64,000 bases of DNA, from assembly GCF_001299635.1 (NCBI RefSeq), contig NZ_JRHN01000047.1:1-64000 (forward strand), given 5' to 3'. The position numbers were made by a program, and so were the translations under genes. The notes under the pieces were generated by a model. That model made no database searches and was not told where the DNA came from. It was given only the letters and a program-made list of their open reading frames with translations. Origin of the DNA: Clostridioides difficile (GTDB lineage Bacteria > Bacillota > Clostridia > Peptostreptococcales > Peptostreptococcaceae). The first letter of the stretch is position 1, and each line of letters opens with the position of its first letter. Positions 18,346 through 27,000 of this stretch are shown here, in pieces.

Positions 18346-19495
18346 CTACCCATCCTTTCGTACCAAGATGCATTACATCTCTTAAATAATATTTATCTGA
18401 CCCTTTATCTTTAAGATTTAGAACTTCAAAACCCTTACTTTCTGCTATTTTTTGTGCTTTATCATAGTATTGGTCTCTTTCTTTTTCAGATATACCAGTC
18501 AAATCATAGAATTTACCCATACTTGGGATTAGTACAACAACTGGCTTAATATCTAAGTCAGTACAGACATTTAGCATAAGTTTATAACTGTCAAACTCTT
18601 TAGAAGTTAACAAATCTACGTCTTTGTCTCTTCCTTTAAATTGTTCTATACCATCCTTAAAATGCATTTGATAATAATATTTATCAATATTTAGTGGATT
18701 TTTACCAACTCTTTTTTTAGCATCTTCAATAGCTTTCTTTCTCTCATGTGACCAATTTATTGGCCCTTTTCTTTTTCCTTTTCTTCTTTCATCTAGCCTA
18801 ATTAATTTTTTATAAAGTATCCCTTTTTCTTTAAGAGCTATACAATACTTTCTTCCTTGAAAATAAGGCTCTAAAATCACCTTCTCAGCTTTTTCTGACA
18901 AGGTCTTAGGTTCATATAGCTTTGCATATAGTGCCTCTGCTTTATACTCGTCACTTCCCCACAATAGTTTGCTTGATTTTTTTGCATATTCAATCTTATT
19001 TTCTCTAGATATCTTTGGATTATCTAAAAATCTATAAAATTGTATTGGTGAAAATCTAGATTGATAATGATGGCTTGTTACCCCATCTTTCTCCATAAAC
19101 CATTGCATAGAAACTAACAAGACAACTTTCTTATTATCAATATTAGGATTCATACTTCCTAATATTGCAGCATCTTGTAATGTCTGAGTATAGGCTCTCC
19201 CAATTGCAAACACCTTGTTTTTACTCCTATCCGTATTAAAATAGTACTTCGGATGTTGTTTTGTTGAATTACCAAGTTCTGATGACCCCAAAATCATAAT
19301 ATCCTTTTCTCTTAAAAAATGATTATTTGCTGTAACACCTTTGTCCTTTATATCACTTAAAGTATCATCCATAATTGGAAGTAGATTTTTCTCCCTCAAA
19401 AGTTCATCAGTTTTAGAATCAAGAAATTTGTCTAGCCCAAATAAAAATACTACGCCTATTATAAACGGAGTAATAAAGTATATCAATTTTCTCAT
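18305..19495 (-). CDS. dltD: D-alanyl-lipoteichoic acid biosynthesis protein DltD
   Basis: A 396-residue protein anchored by one N-terminal transmembrane helix (about residues 5-22), with an extracellular SGNH-hydrolase-like domain. The nucleophile serine is in ILGSSELGN (about 70) and the Asp/His pair in DVMHLGTKGW (about 376). It completes D-alanine transfer to teichoic acid outside the membrane. AGAGGAGAG precedes the ATG. In this operon it is the first gene. The operon makes the wall less negative and protects against cationic peptides and lysozyme. Confidence 0.95.
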   Translation of the reverse strand: MRKLIYFITPFIIGVVFLFGLDKFLDSKTDELLREKNLLPIMDDTLSDIKDKGVTANNHFLREKDIMILGSSELGNSTKQHPKYYFNTDRSKNKVFAIGRAYTQTLQDAAILGSMNPNIDNKKVVLLVSMQWFMEKDGVTSHHYQSRFSPIQFYRFLDNPKISRENKIEYAKKSSKLLWGSDEYKAEALYAKLYEPKTLSEKAEKVILEPYFQGRKYCIALKEKGILYKKLIRLDERRKGKRKGPINWSHERKKAIEDAKKRVGKNPLNIDKYYYQMHFKDGIEQFKGRDKDVDLLTSKEFDSYKLMLNVCTDLDIKPVVVLIPSMGKFYDLTGISEKERDQYYDKAQKIAESKGFEVLNLKDKGSDKYYLRDVMHLGTKGWVDVCERLFKIFKEQ

Positions 19496-19567
19496 ATTTT
19501 CTCTCCTCTAAAAATATTCAAATTTATGTTATTATTAATAATATTAGTTTTGATGTATATATTCAAC

Positions 19568-19622
19568 TACAAAATTGTAATAAAATCGCCAAAACTTTTT
19601 TTGATACTGTTACAAAATTGTA
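19568..19622. promoter_or_regulatory. Two TACAAAATTGTA dyads upstream of dltD
   Basis: The same 12-base dyad TACAAAATTGTA occurs at 19568-19579 and 19611-19622, about four helical turns apart, in the short region before dltD. It is a candidate operator pair. I did not find a clear TGAAAC/CGTC extracytoplasmic sigma-factor promoter. Confidence 0.45.
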
Positions 19623-19636
19623 AAAAAAACAGAAAA

Positions 19637-19670
19637 AAAGTACTAAGAGAGAGTCTCTTCTTAGTACTTT
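19637..19670. terminator. Terminator between the oxidoreductase gene and dltD
   Basis: AAAGTACTAAGA (19637-19648) pairs perfectly with TCTTAGTACTTT (19659-19670), with A and T runs on either side. It ends the minus-strand oxidoreductase transcript. Confidence 0.85.
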
Positions 19671-19738
19671 TTTATACTTATAATTTGACATTTTAATACT
19701 TAAATATGTATACATTTTAACCTAATCTAAAATTAAAT

Positions 19739-20710
19739 TTACTCAAAAGTATACCTTAATCCCCATTGTTTTCTTATCTCATCCATTAAGTTCATAACAT
19801 CTATAGACAATTCTATAGTATCAGCTTTTATTTTATTCAAGATACAATTATTAATATATTCAATTTCATATTTTAAAGCTTTTTCTGTATATCCACATTC
19901 TATATTTTCAACTCTTCCATCATCTGTATAAGTTATTGTTGCTTTCGATGCTCTTGGGAAATTTTCTACAGTTATAAATCCTAATTCACCTGCAACAACA
20001 CCTTTTTTAGGCATCTTCGCCCTCATAGTTAATGATATTACAGCCATCTCATCATTAGAATTTTTTAAAATTATTCCAGATTGTTCATCTACACCCGTTT
20101 CAAAGTTTTTAACAGTTGTTAAAATCTCATTTGGTTGAGTTGACATAAAGTATCTAGTAAATGAAAGTGCATATGTACCAATATCAAGTAATGCCCCTCC
20201 AGCTAAATCTTGACTAAAAAATCGATTATTAACATCATACTCTTTACAACTTCCAAAAGATACTTGTATCATTTTAATTTTTCCCAAACTTCCAGACTCT
20301 ACTATGTTTTTTAATTTTTTATATAAAGGCATGTAATAAATAGTCATTGCCTCTGCCACTATCAAATTTTTTTCATTAGCTAAGGTTACAATCTCTCTTA
20401 GTTGACTTCCATTTACCGTTATAGCTTTTTCACAAAAAACATGTTTTCCATTTTCTAAGCTTTTCATTATATATTCATAATGGTTACAATGTGGAGTAGA
20501 TATATACACTACATCTATATCCTCATTCTTTAACATTTTATCATAATCATCATACACTTTTTCTATCCCAAACTTGTTTGCAAAGTTCCCAGCTCTTTCA
20601 ATACTTCTTGAAGCAACTGCATACATGCTATAATTTAACTCATTCATAGCTTGTGCAAACTCTGAAGCAATAGTCCCAGGTCCCAATACAGCCCACTTTA
20701 TATTATACAT
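19739..20710 (-). CDS. Gfo/Idh/MocA-family oxidoreductase 1
   Basis: A 323-residue NAD(P)-dependent oxidoreductase of the glucose-fructose oxidoreductase/inositol dehydrogenase family. The Rossmann fold opens with WAVLGPGTIASEF, and HVFCEKAIT carries the usual EKP-like motif, here EKA instead of EKP. DIGTYAL lies in the substrate domain. The start at 20710 is favoured because GAGGAG is six bases upstream, whereas an ATG two codons earlier abuts it. Its 42% length-matched partner upstream suggests tandem duplication, but the exact identity was not computed. Substrate: a sugar, cyclitol or dihydrodiol; unknown. Confidence 0.88.
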   Translation of the reverse strand: MYNIKWAVLGPGTIASEFAQAMNELNYSMYAVASRSIERAGNFANKFGIEKVYDDYDKMLKNEDIDVVYISTPHCNHYEYIMKSLENGKHVFCEKAITVNGSQLREIVTLANEKNLIVAEAMTIYYMPLYKKLKNIVESGSLGKIKMIQVSFGSCKEYDVNNRFFSQDLAGGALLDIGTYALSFTRYFMSTQPNEILTTVKNFETGVDEQSGIILKNSNDEMAVISLTMRAKMPKKGVVAGELGFITVENFPRASKATITYTDDGRVENIECGYTEKALKYEIEYINNCILNKIKADTIELSIDVMNLMDEIRKQWGLRYTFE

Positions 20711-20758
20711 ATACATCTCCTCACACTTTTATATACTATCAATACTTTACAATATAAA

Positions 20759-21775
20759 TTACATACTATCAGCTGGATAAACAATATTACATTGTCTTCT
20801 TATCTCATCCATAAGTTCCATTGCAATTATTGAGTTTTCATAAGAGTTTATTTTAGACTCTATTTTATTGTTATTTATAAGACTTATAAACTCAACAAGT
20901 TCATAGTACATGCCTTCTATTTCTCTAGGTTTTTCCTCTTCTTTTTCTTTTAAAATAGATATATCTTCTTCTCTTCCATCTCTATACTTTATAATAGCTT
21001 TTTCAAATAGATTCAGTTTTTCAATTATTATACTTCCCTCTTCTCCTTGTATCTCAGATGGTATATAAGAATCAGCTATTTTTGAATACTGAATTATTGC
21101 ATCCATATCATCGTATTTAAATATAGCTGAGCCTTCTCCATCAACTCCAGTTTGAAGTATATGAGAAGTTGCCTTTACTGATTTTGGAGCTCCAAATAGA
21201 TTTACCATTGGATGTATACAATACACTCCTATGTCCATCAATGCACCATTCGATAACTCTTTTTTAAAAGCATTTTCTATAATTCCATTCTTATACTTAT
21301 CATATCTTGAAGAATATTGACAATAACTTCCAAAGTATCTTCTTATCTTTCCTATTTTATATAAGTTTTCTTTAACTGCCTTAAAGTTTGGAACACATGT
21401 AATTCTCATCGCTTCCATAAGAAGTACATTATTGTCTCTAGCTGTTTCTATCATCAGTTTTACTTCTTTTAAATTAGATGCTAATGATTTCTCACAAAGT
21501 ACATGTTTTTTGTATTTTAAACAAGTAAGAGCTTGTTTTGAATGTATAGCATTTGGAGAAGCTATATATATAGCATCTATATCACTTGATTTAGCCATTT
21601 TTTCTAAATCATCAAAAAAAATACTTACTCCATATGGCTCTCCAAATTCCTTAGCTCTTTCTAAATCCCTTGAATATACAGCAACCAATTCAAATTCTTT
21701 AATCCTAAAAGCAGCTCTTAGAAATGTTTTTGCTATATTACTTGTCCCAATAATACCAAATCTTACTTTACTCAT
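20759..21775 (-). CDS. Gfo/Idh/MocA-family oxidoreductase 2
   Basis: A 338-residue relative of the next gene, with Rossmann motif FGIIGTSNIAKTFL, HVLCEKSLASN (EKS in place of EKP) and MDIGVYCIHP. Both carry a C-terminal MDEIRRQ-type helix, which points to tandem duplication. They are 49 bases apart and probably co-transcribed. Substrate unknown; most such enzymes oxidise or reduce sugars and cyclitols with NAD(P). Confidence 0.88.
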   Translation of the reverse strand: MSKVRFGIIGTSNIAKTFLRAAFRIKEFELVAVYSRDLERAKEFGEPYGVSIFFDDLEKMAKSSDIDAIYIASPNAIHSKQALTCLKYKKHVLCEKSLASNLKEVKLMIETARDNNVLLMEAMRITCVPNFKAVKENLYKIGKIRRYFGSYCQYSSRYDKYKNGIIENAFKKELSNGALMDIGVYCIHPMVNLFGAPKSVKATSHILQTGVDGEGSAIFKYDDMDAIIQYSKIADSYIPSEIQGEEGSIIIEKLNLFEKAIIKYRDGREEDISILKEKEEEKPREIEGMYYELVEFISLINNNKIESKINSYENSIIAMELMDEIRRQCNIVYPADSM

Positions 21776-21871
21776 TATAAATCACTCCCTATTTTCTATA
21801 TTTTATTTTGATTTAAATAGAAAACTTTATAACCTATTATAATATTCTCAAATAAATTCATCAAATAAAAA

Positions 21872-21916
21872 AGAAAGCTAATTTTAAATGATTTCATCAT
21901 TTTAACATAGCTTTCT
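21872..21916. terminator. Terminator hairpin
   Basis: AGAAAGCTA (21872-21880) pairs with TAGCTTTCT (21908-21916), with flanking A and T residues. It lies just after the minus-strand gene at 21954-22493. Confidence 0.7.
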
Positions 21917-21953
21917 TTCTACTACAATCTAAGTTTAACCTATACTTTTAAAA

Positions 21954-22493
21954 TTACCTTTCCACTATATCTCTATTTCCTCTCAATAGTTTTATAGTAA
22001 AAATTTCATCTACAAACAGTGCTACCAATAGTACAGTTGCAAGAATTGGCCAATAAGGCATTATAAGTCGATACAAATTGTCAATTATATATACTTGAAA
22101 ATATCTTACCCCAATAAAAGTCAGTATAGTCCAGTACATAGAAAACTTTAAACATACTATTCCTCTACTATTGTACTTGTAATCAGAATAATCCCAATAT
22201 ACCTTATTAAAATATATTTTCATAAGTATACCTGTAATGTATTCTACTGTTGTTGGTACCACTAAACATAATAAAAGCAATGCAAATATATTATTTGGGT
22301 CAATAAATCTTGAGACCTCGATTATAATCGACATTGCAATTGCATACATTGGTTTAAATGGTCCATTTAAAAATCCATCCTCTTGAAAATGTCCTTGTGT
22401 ATAATAACTGTATAAGTTTTCAATTATCCAACCTATAAAACCATACAAGAAAAAATTAAATAAAAAATATAATAGAGAACCTGCATTATCCAT
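21954..22493 (-). CDS. Putative ABC-transporter type IV membrane protein
   Basis: A 179-residue protein with about five hydrophobic segments, resembling the small putative ABC-transporter permease family PF06541 (FFLYGFIGWIIENLYSYYTQG, split over about residues 12-32, and FLNGPFKPMYAI are typical). Its function is not established. AGGAGG seven bases before the ATG at 22493 sets the start. No ATPase gene is adjacent. Confidence 0.7.
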   Translation of the reverse strand: MDNAGSLLYFLFNFFLYGFIGWIIENLYSYYTQGHFQEDGFLNGPFKPMYAIAMSIIIEVSRFIDPNNIFALLLLCLVVPTTVEYITGILMKIYFNKVYWDYSDYKYNSRGIVCLKFSMYWTILTFIGVRYFQVYIIDNLYRLIMPYWPILATVLLVALFVDEIFTIKLLRGNRDIVER

Positions 22494-22594
22494 GAATATT
22501 CCTCCTAGTTGTTTATAATTATTTTTTCTCATATTCACGGATTTATTCTAAATCGAAGAAATTATATTTAATTTATTTAATCTAATATTTTATA

Positions 22595-23275
22595 TTATAG
22601 GTTATTACATGTTTTAGAATTCAAACTTTTTAGGTATTCTCTAACCTCTAATAAGTTTTCAAGTATCTTATGTGATTGTGCTTTAATCTGTTCGTCTGGT
22701 TCTTTTAAATCTGGTACATTTATACATCTTATACCACCATTATATGCAGCTTCCACACCCATAGGGGAATCCTCTATAACAATACAATTTTGTGGTTCTA
22801 TATTTATTTTTTTTGCTGCTTTTAAGAATATTTCTGGATTTGGCTTAGAGTTTACAACATCATCCCCACATACTATAGCATCAAAGTACTCTTTTAAATT
22901 TGCTTTGGCTAACCTCTTTACTGCTCTTTCTCTTTTTGTAGATGTTGCAACAGCCATTTTATATCCACTTTCCTTTAAGAATGAGATTAATTCATTAACT
23001 CCTAATTTAATAGGTGCTCCTTCTCTATCCATAAATTCAATCATGTTTTTAGTTTTTTCATCGTACAAATCTATTATTGGAACAGAACTATCGTATATAT
23101 TTGTAAGACCTTCTATTATACCCTTACGATTTCTTCCCATAACTGATGTGTATATTTCTTTAGTCATAGTATATCCATACTTTTCAAATGTCTCTATCCA
23201 AAATTCAAGAGATATTCTCTCTGAATCAAACAAAACTCCATCCATATCAAAAATAATTCCTTCTACTTTTTGCAT
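22595..23275 (-). CDS. HAD-family hydrolase, beta-phosphoglucomutase-like
   Basis: A 226-residue HAD hydrolase of subfamily I. Motif I is FDMDGVLFDSE (nucleophile and general acid Asp), motif II lies in VATSTKRERA, the Lys is in NSKPNPEIFL, and motif IV is IEDSPMGVEAA. This is the pattern of phosphatases and beta-phosphoglucomutases. Genes of this group remove phosphate from sugar phosphates. GGAGGAA precedes the ATG. The substrate cannot be assigned. Confidence 0.88.
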   Translation of the reverse strand: MQKVEGIIFDMDGVLFDSERISLEFWIETFEKYGYTMTKEIYTSVMGRNRKGIIEGLTNIYDSSVPIIDLYDEKTKNMIEFMDREGAPIKLGVNELISFLKESGYKMAVATSTKRERAVKRLAKANLKEYFDAIVCGDDVVNSKPNPEIFLKAAKKINIEPQNCIVIEDSPMGVEAAYNGGIRCINVPDLKEPDEQIKAQSHKILENLLEVREYLKSLNSKTCNNL

Positions 23276-23303
23276 ACAATTCCTCCAATATTTTTTGATA
23301 TAA

Positions 23304-24593
23304 TTATATTACACTTTTTATGATTAATTTTACAACCCTCAATTTATCCAATTCTAATATTGTAAAATTATAGTTTTCAAAAGTCACACTTTGATTTACT
23401 TTAATATTTGAACCTAGCATATAGGATATCCATCCACCTATACTGTCAAACCCATCATGTTCTATATCAAGCCCAAAATACTTGTTAATATAGTTAATCG
23501 ACTCAGTTCCATCAACCAAATAAGAACCTGCTCCTATTTTCTTAATATGAGTCTCTTCTTTATCAAATTCATCTTGAATTTCTCCAACTATCTCTTCTAG
23601 TATATCCTCTATTGTAACCACTCCAGATGTACCACCATATTCATCAACTACTATGGCAAGTTGAAGCTTCTCTTTTCTTATTCTCTCAAGAGCCTTATCT
23701 ATAGTTAAGTTTTCAGATATGTATATAATATCTCTCAATATTTGTTTCAGTTCAATTTTATTTTCATTTATTTTTTGATTATATAAATCTCTTATATGTA
23801 CAAAACCTAATATATCATCTTTATTTTTTCTACATACTGGATATCTTGTGACACCTTCTTCTTTTAAAGTAGATAATATCTTTTCTTCTGAATCACTTTC
23901 ATATATACATACCATATCAGTTCTAGGCACCATTATTTCTCTAATTTTCTTTTCCTCAAATTCAAAAATATTATCAACAAATCTTTGTTCTGATTCATCT
24001 ATAAGACCACTTCTATAACTTTCTTCCACTAATAACCTTATTTCATCACCTGTATGTGGCTCATCAACCTCATCAGCTTGTGAATATCCAAATGGTTTAA
24101 GAAATAAATCAGTACTTAGGTTGAAAAAATATATTACTGGATATGTTAACTTGTAAAATCCTATTAATAAAAAAGATGTACTTAACATTATTTTTTCCGT
24201 ATTATAAAGTGCTAAAGCTTTAGGAACCAATTCTCCTATTACAACTTCTACCATTGTTATAATTAAAAATGAAATAGAAATTGATATGGTATATATAATA
24301 CTTTCACTAAGATTAAAGATACTTATTATTGGTAAAATTAACTCTTTAACTGTAGATTCTCCCATCCAACCTAATGCAAGTGAACAGAGTGTTATTCCAA
24401 GTTGACATGCTGAAAGATAGGAGTTTAAATTGTCTTTTATTGTTTTACATCTTATTGCATTATCATTGCCTTCAGCTATCATAGTATCTATCCTAGAACT
24501 ACGAAGCTTTACCATAGCAAATTCACAAGCTACAAAAAAAGCATTTATCAAAACAAGTATTGCTATAAGTGTTACATTTAATAAATCCCGCAT
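23304..24593 (-). CDS. CNNM/CorC-type membrane protein (hemolysin family)
   Basis: A 429-residue protein. An N-terminal DUF21 membrane domain of about four helices (NAFFVACEFAMVKLR, SACQLGITLCSLALGWMGES) is followed by paired CBS domains (about 205-325, IMVPRTDMVCIYE, VVDEYGGTSGVVTIEDILEE) and a C-terminal CorC_HlyC domain. Members handle Mg2+ or other divalent cations at the membrane. No good ribosome-binding site lies before this ATG; it stands 28 bases after the HAD gene's 3' neighbour region and upstream sequence is open for a few codons, so the exact start is uncertain. It is probably transcribed with the HAD gene. Confidence 0.88.
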   Translation of the reverse strand: MRDLLNVTLIAILVLINAFFVACEFAMVKLRSSRIDTMIAEGNDNAIRCKTIKDNLNSYLSACQLGITLCSLALGWMGESTVKELILPIISIFNLSESIIYTISISISFLIITMVEVVIGELVPKALALYNTEKIMLSTSFLLIGFYKLTYPVIYFFNLSTDLFLKPFGYSQADEVDEPHTGDEIRLLVEESYRSGLIDESEQRFVDNIFEFEEKKIREIMVPRTDMVCIYESDSEEKILSTLKEEGVTRYPVCRKNKDDILGFVHIRDLYNQKINENKIELKQILRDIIYISENLTIDKALERIRKEKLQLAIVVDEYGGTSGVVTIEDILEEIVGEIQDEFDKEETHIKKIGAGSYLVDGTESINYINKYFGLDIEHDGFDSIGGWISYMLGSNIKVNQSVTFENYNFTILELDKLRVVKLIIKSVI

Positions 24594-24732
24594 AAAGTAT
24601 TGGTTCTTATAATATAAGAAATCTATAAGAACTCAAAGTTCCCCCCTTATATTTCTAAAATTTAATTTATAATATATATTCTATCATATTTATTAATATA
24701 TCTTACTTTATTACAAATAATTTTTATATACC

Positions 24733-24791
24733 AAATAACCCCTTTTAATATTTATGATAGGCTATCTAATAAACATTAAAAGGGGTTATTT
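24733..24791. terminator. Strong bidirectional hairpin
   Basis: AAATAACCCCTTTTAAT (24733-24749) pairs perfectly with 24775-24791, and GATAG/CTATC in the loop gives a second small hairpin. The right arm overlaps the end of the decayed gene at 24776-25030. Confidence 0.8.
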
Positions 24792-25030
24792 AAATTATAT
24801 ATCAACAAATAAATTCTAGGAGAACCTATTATAAATCCATCGGCTAAAGTAACACCTCCTATTATGCATGAAGGTATAGTTGGTATTGAACTAAATATAG
24901 ATACTATTATATATGTTAATGCATTTCCCATTGTAGCAGACTCTAATTCTTTATCTGTAACCTCTCTATTCATAGCTCCAATAGTAACAATCGTTGTAGC
25001 TCCCATCATATCAGCTAACTTGAACGATAT
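24776..25030 (-). pseudogene. Remnant of a membrane transporter gene
   Basis: An open stretch of about 80 codons reads like real protein: SFKLADMMGATTIVTIG, then NREVTDKELESATMGNAL, two hydrophobic segments and GGVTLADGFIIGSPR. It begins right after an in-frame stop and has no ribosome-binding site, so it is probably the tail end of a lost integral membrane gene. The last 12 residues run into a terminator hairpin. I do not recognise the family. It lies directly beside the unusual heterocycle operon and may mark an old recombination edge. Confidence 0.5.
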
Positions 25031-25080
25031 TTATTTTGACCACAATATTATCTATGTATAGTTTTTAGTGGTACTCAATC

Positions 25081-25431
25081 TTATTCTTTGTACTCTCCAA
25101 GTTTGTACCTTTTATTGATTTCGTGTTCTGCCCTTATAAACTCTAAATTTCCCTCACCCATCAGTTCAGACATTTTTTTCTTTCTAGCATAGAGCCAATT
25201 TTTATCAATATTTTTATAATACTTATAATCAGTCCAATATACTATTGATGTTATTTCTCCTAGATTACTTTCACTAATCCATATCTCAGAACCAGCAAAT
25301 CCCTCTAATAATTCTAAACCCTTAACCCAAATTTCATAATCTAATTGTAAGTATTTTTCTATTAAGTTGATATTTACCCTGAAAGTTAGTTCTTCAACAA
25401 ACAAAGGCTTTTCAAATACTTTTAATTTCAT
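25081..25431 (-). CDS. Small hypothetical protein, possible ferredoxin-like (ABM-type) fold
   Basis: A 116-residue soluble protein. An earlier in-frame start exists, but AAGGAAG eight to nine bases before the ATG at 25431 favours this one. The pattern VEELTFRVN, FAGSEIWISESNLGEITSIVYWTDY, then ELMGEGNLEFIRAEHEI is like small dimeric alpha/beta-barrel monooxygenase/TIGR03792-type proteins, but no catalytic residues are evident. It is the last gene after the E3 subunit (110 bases gap), so it may belong to the heterocycle operon and act on an unstable intermediate; this is inference. Confidence 0.55.
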   Translation of the reverse strand: MKLKVFEKPLFVEELTFRVNINLIEKYLQLDYEIWVKGLELLEGFAGSEIWISESNLGEITSIVYWTDYKYYKNIDKNWLYARKKKMSELMGEGNLEFIRAEHEINKRYKLGEYKE

Positions 25432-25540
25432 ATTATATACTTCCTTCTTTAATATTTGACTATTTTTTCTATACAACTATTTTCAACTTAATTTACCTAT
25501 ATATAACCACTTCTTATTCTTACATTTATTTATTACAACA

Positions 25541-26947
25541 TCATTTTCTCACAGGTGGCATGTGTATTGATTTATCTAATATTCCCATGGATGCTTCTAA
25601 AAAAGCTTCTGATAAAGTTGGATGTCCATGCATAATACTTGCAACTTCTTCAACTGTCAACATAGCTTTCATTGCAACCACAGCCTCATGTATTAAATCG
25701 CTAGCATTAGGTCCTATAATATGAACGCCATATATTGTAGTTTTATCCTTTGAAGCAATTATCTTAACCATGCCTTCTGAATCATTCATTGTAAGCGCCT
25801 TCCCATTTCCAGAAAACTGAAATTTACTGACAACATAATCTAAATTTTTATCCTTAACTTCTTCTTCAGATAATCCAACTGTAGACACCTCTGGAAAAGT
25901 AAAAATTGAATTTGGCACTAAATTATAATCTACACTCGTTTTCTCTCCTACCATTCGTTCAACAGCAACTTTCCCCTCTTCAGATGCAACATGTGCAAGC
26001 ATCACTCCTCCAATCACATCTCCAATTGCATATATTCCTGGTACAGAAGTACAATAATTTTCATCAACTTTTATTCCTTTTTTATCATATCTTATGCCTA
26101 TACCTTCTAGGTTTAACCCATCTACATCAAGTTCCCTTCCTGTTGATATAAGTATATTGTCACAGGCTATTTTTGTTTTTTCTCCATTCTTACTTATCTC
26201 TGCAACTAATCCTTCACCATTCTTATATATTTCTTCTACTTTTGATGAAATTATTATTTTAATTCCTCTTTTATTCAGTAATTTACTTAATCTAGAGGAT
26301 ACCTCTTTATCAACCATAGGAATTATAGTATCCAAAAACTCAACAATAGTCACATCTGAACCAAATTCGTTTAAGATTCCTGCAAACTCAATTCCTATAA
26401 CTCCACCTCCAACGATTACAATTTTCTTAGGCAAATTATTCATTTCTAAGGCTTCTTTACTTGTTATTACACCTTCTAAATTAGCTCCTTTTATTGGTGG
26501 CTTAGAAGATTTTGAACCAGATGCAATTAAAATATTTCTACCTTTAATTATTTTCTTAGACCCATCCTCCAATTTGACTTCTACAGAATCTCTACTTATT
26601 AGTTTTGCTTCACCTTTTTCTATTACTACTTTATTAGCCTTTAAAAGTCCTTTTACGCCACTGGTTAAAGTTTTTACCACCTTTTTCTTTCTTGATTGTA
26701 CTTTTTCTAAGTCTAGTTCATATTTTTCAACTTTTATACCATATTCTTCAGCATGATTAAAATAATTTAAAACTTGTGCATCCTTAAATAATGTCTTTGT
26801 GGGGATACAACCTGTATTTAAGCAAGTACCTCCAAGTTCATTTTTTTCTATAATTACAACATTTAATCCAAGTTGAGTTCCTCTAATTGCCGCAACATAT
26901 CCTCCTGGTCCACCACCAATTACAATTAAATCAGTGTTCATCTTCAC
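25541..26947 (-). CDS. Dihydrolipoamide dehydrogenase (E3)
   Basis: A 468-residue FAD flavoprotein disulfide reductase. Motifs: FAD site VIGGGPGGYVAA, redox-active disulfide GGTCLNTGCIPTK (about 41-53), NAD site IVGGGVIGIEFA, second FAD motif GIYAIGDVIGG, and the His-Glu pair in MHGHPTLSEAFLEA at the C-terminal interface. It re-oxidises the lipoyl groups of the E2 subunit encoded upstream and passes electrons to NAD+. There is no attached lipoyl domain. The start is GTG at 26947 or ATG at 26941; AGGAGG lies four or ten bases away respectively. Its place in the operon implies a private E3 for this complex. Confidence 0.95.
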   Translation of the reverse strand: MKMNTDLIVIGGGPGGYVAAIRGTQLGLNVVIIEKNELGGTCLNTGCIPTKTLFKDAQVLNYFNHAEEYGIKVEKYELDLEKVQSRKKKVVKTLTSGVKGLLKANKVVIEKGEAKLISRDSVEVKLEDGSKKIIKGRNILIASGSKSSKPPIKGANLEGVITSKEALEMNNLPKKIVIVGGGVIGIEFAGILNEFGSDVTIVEFLDTIIPMVDKEVSSRLSKLLNKRGIKIIISSKVEEIYKNGEGLVAEISKNGEKTKIACDNILISTGRELDVDGLNLEGIGIRYDKKGIKVDENYCTSVPGIYAIGDVIGGVMLAHVASEEGKVAVERMVGEKTSVDYNLVPNSIFTFPEVSTVGLSEEEVKDKNLDYVVSKFQFSGNGKALTMNDSEGMVKIIASKDKTTIYGVHIIGPNASDLIHEAVVAMKAMLTVEEVASIMHGHPTLSEAFLEASMGILDKSIHMPPVRK

Positions 26948-27000
26948 TATTCCTCCTTTTAAATCATAAATATTAATTCACTATGTCCAAAATTTTGTTA

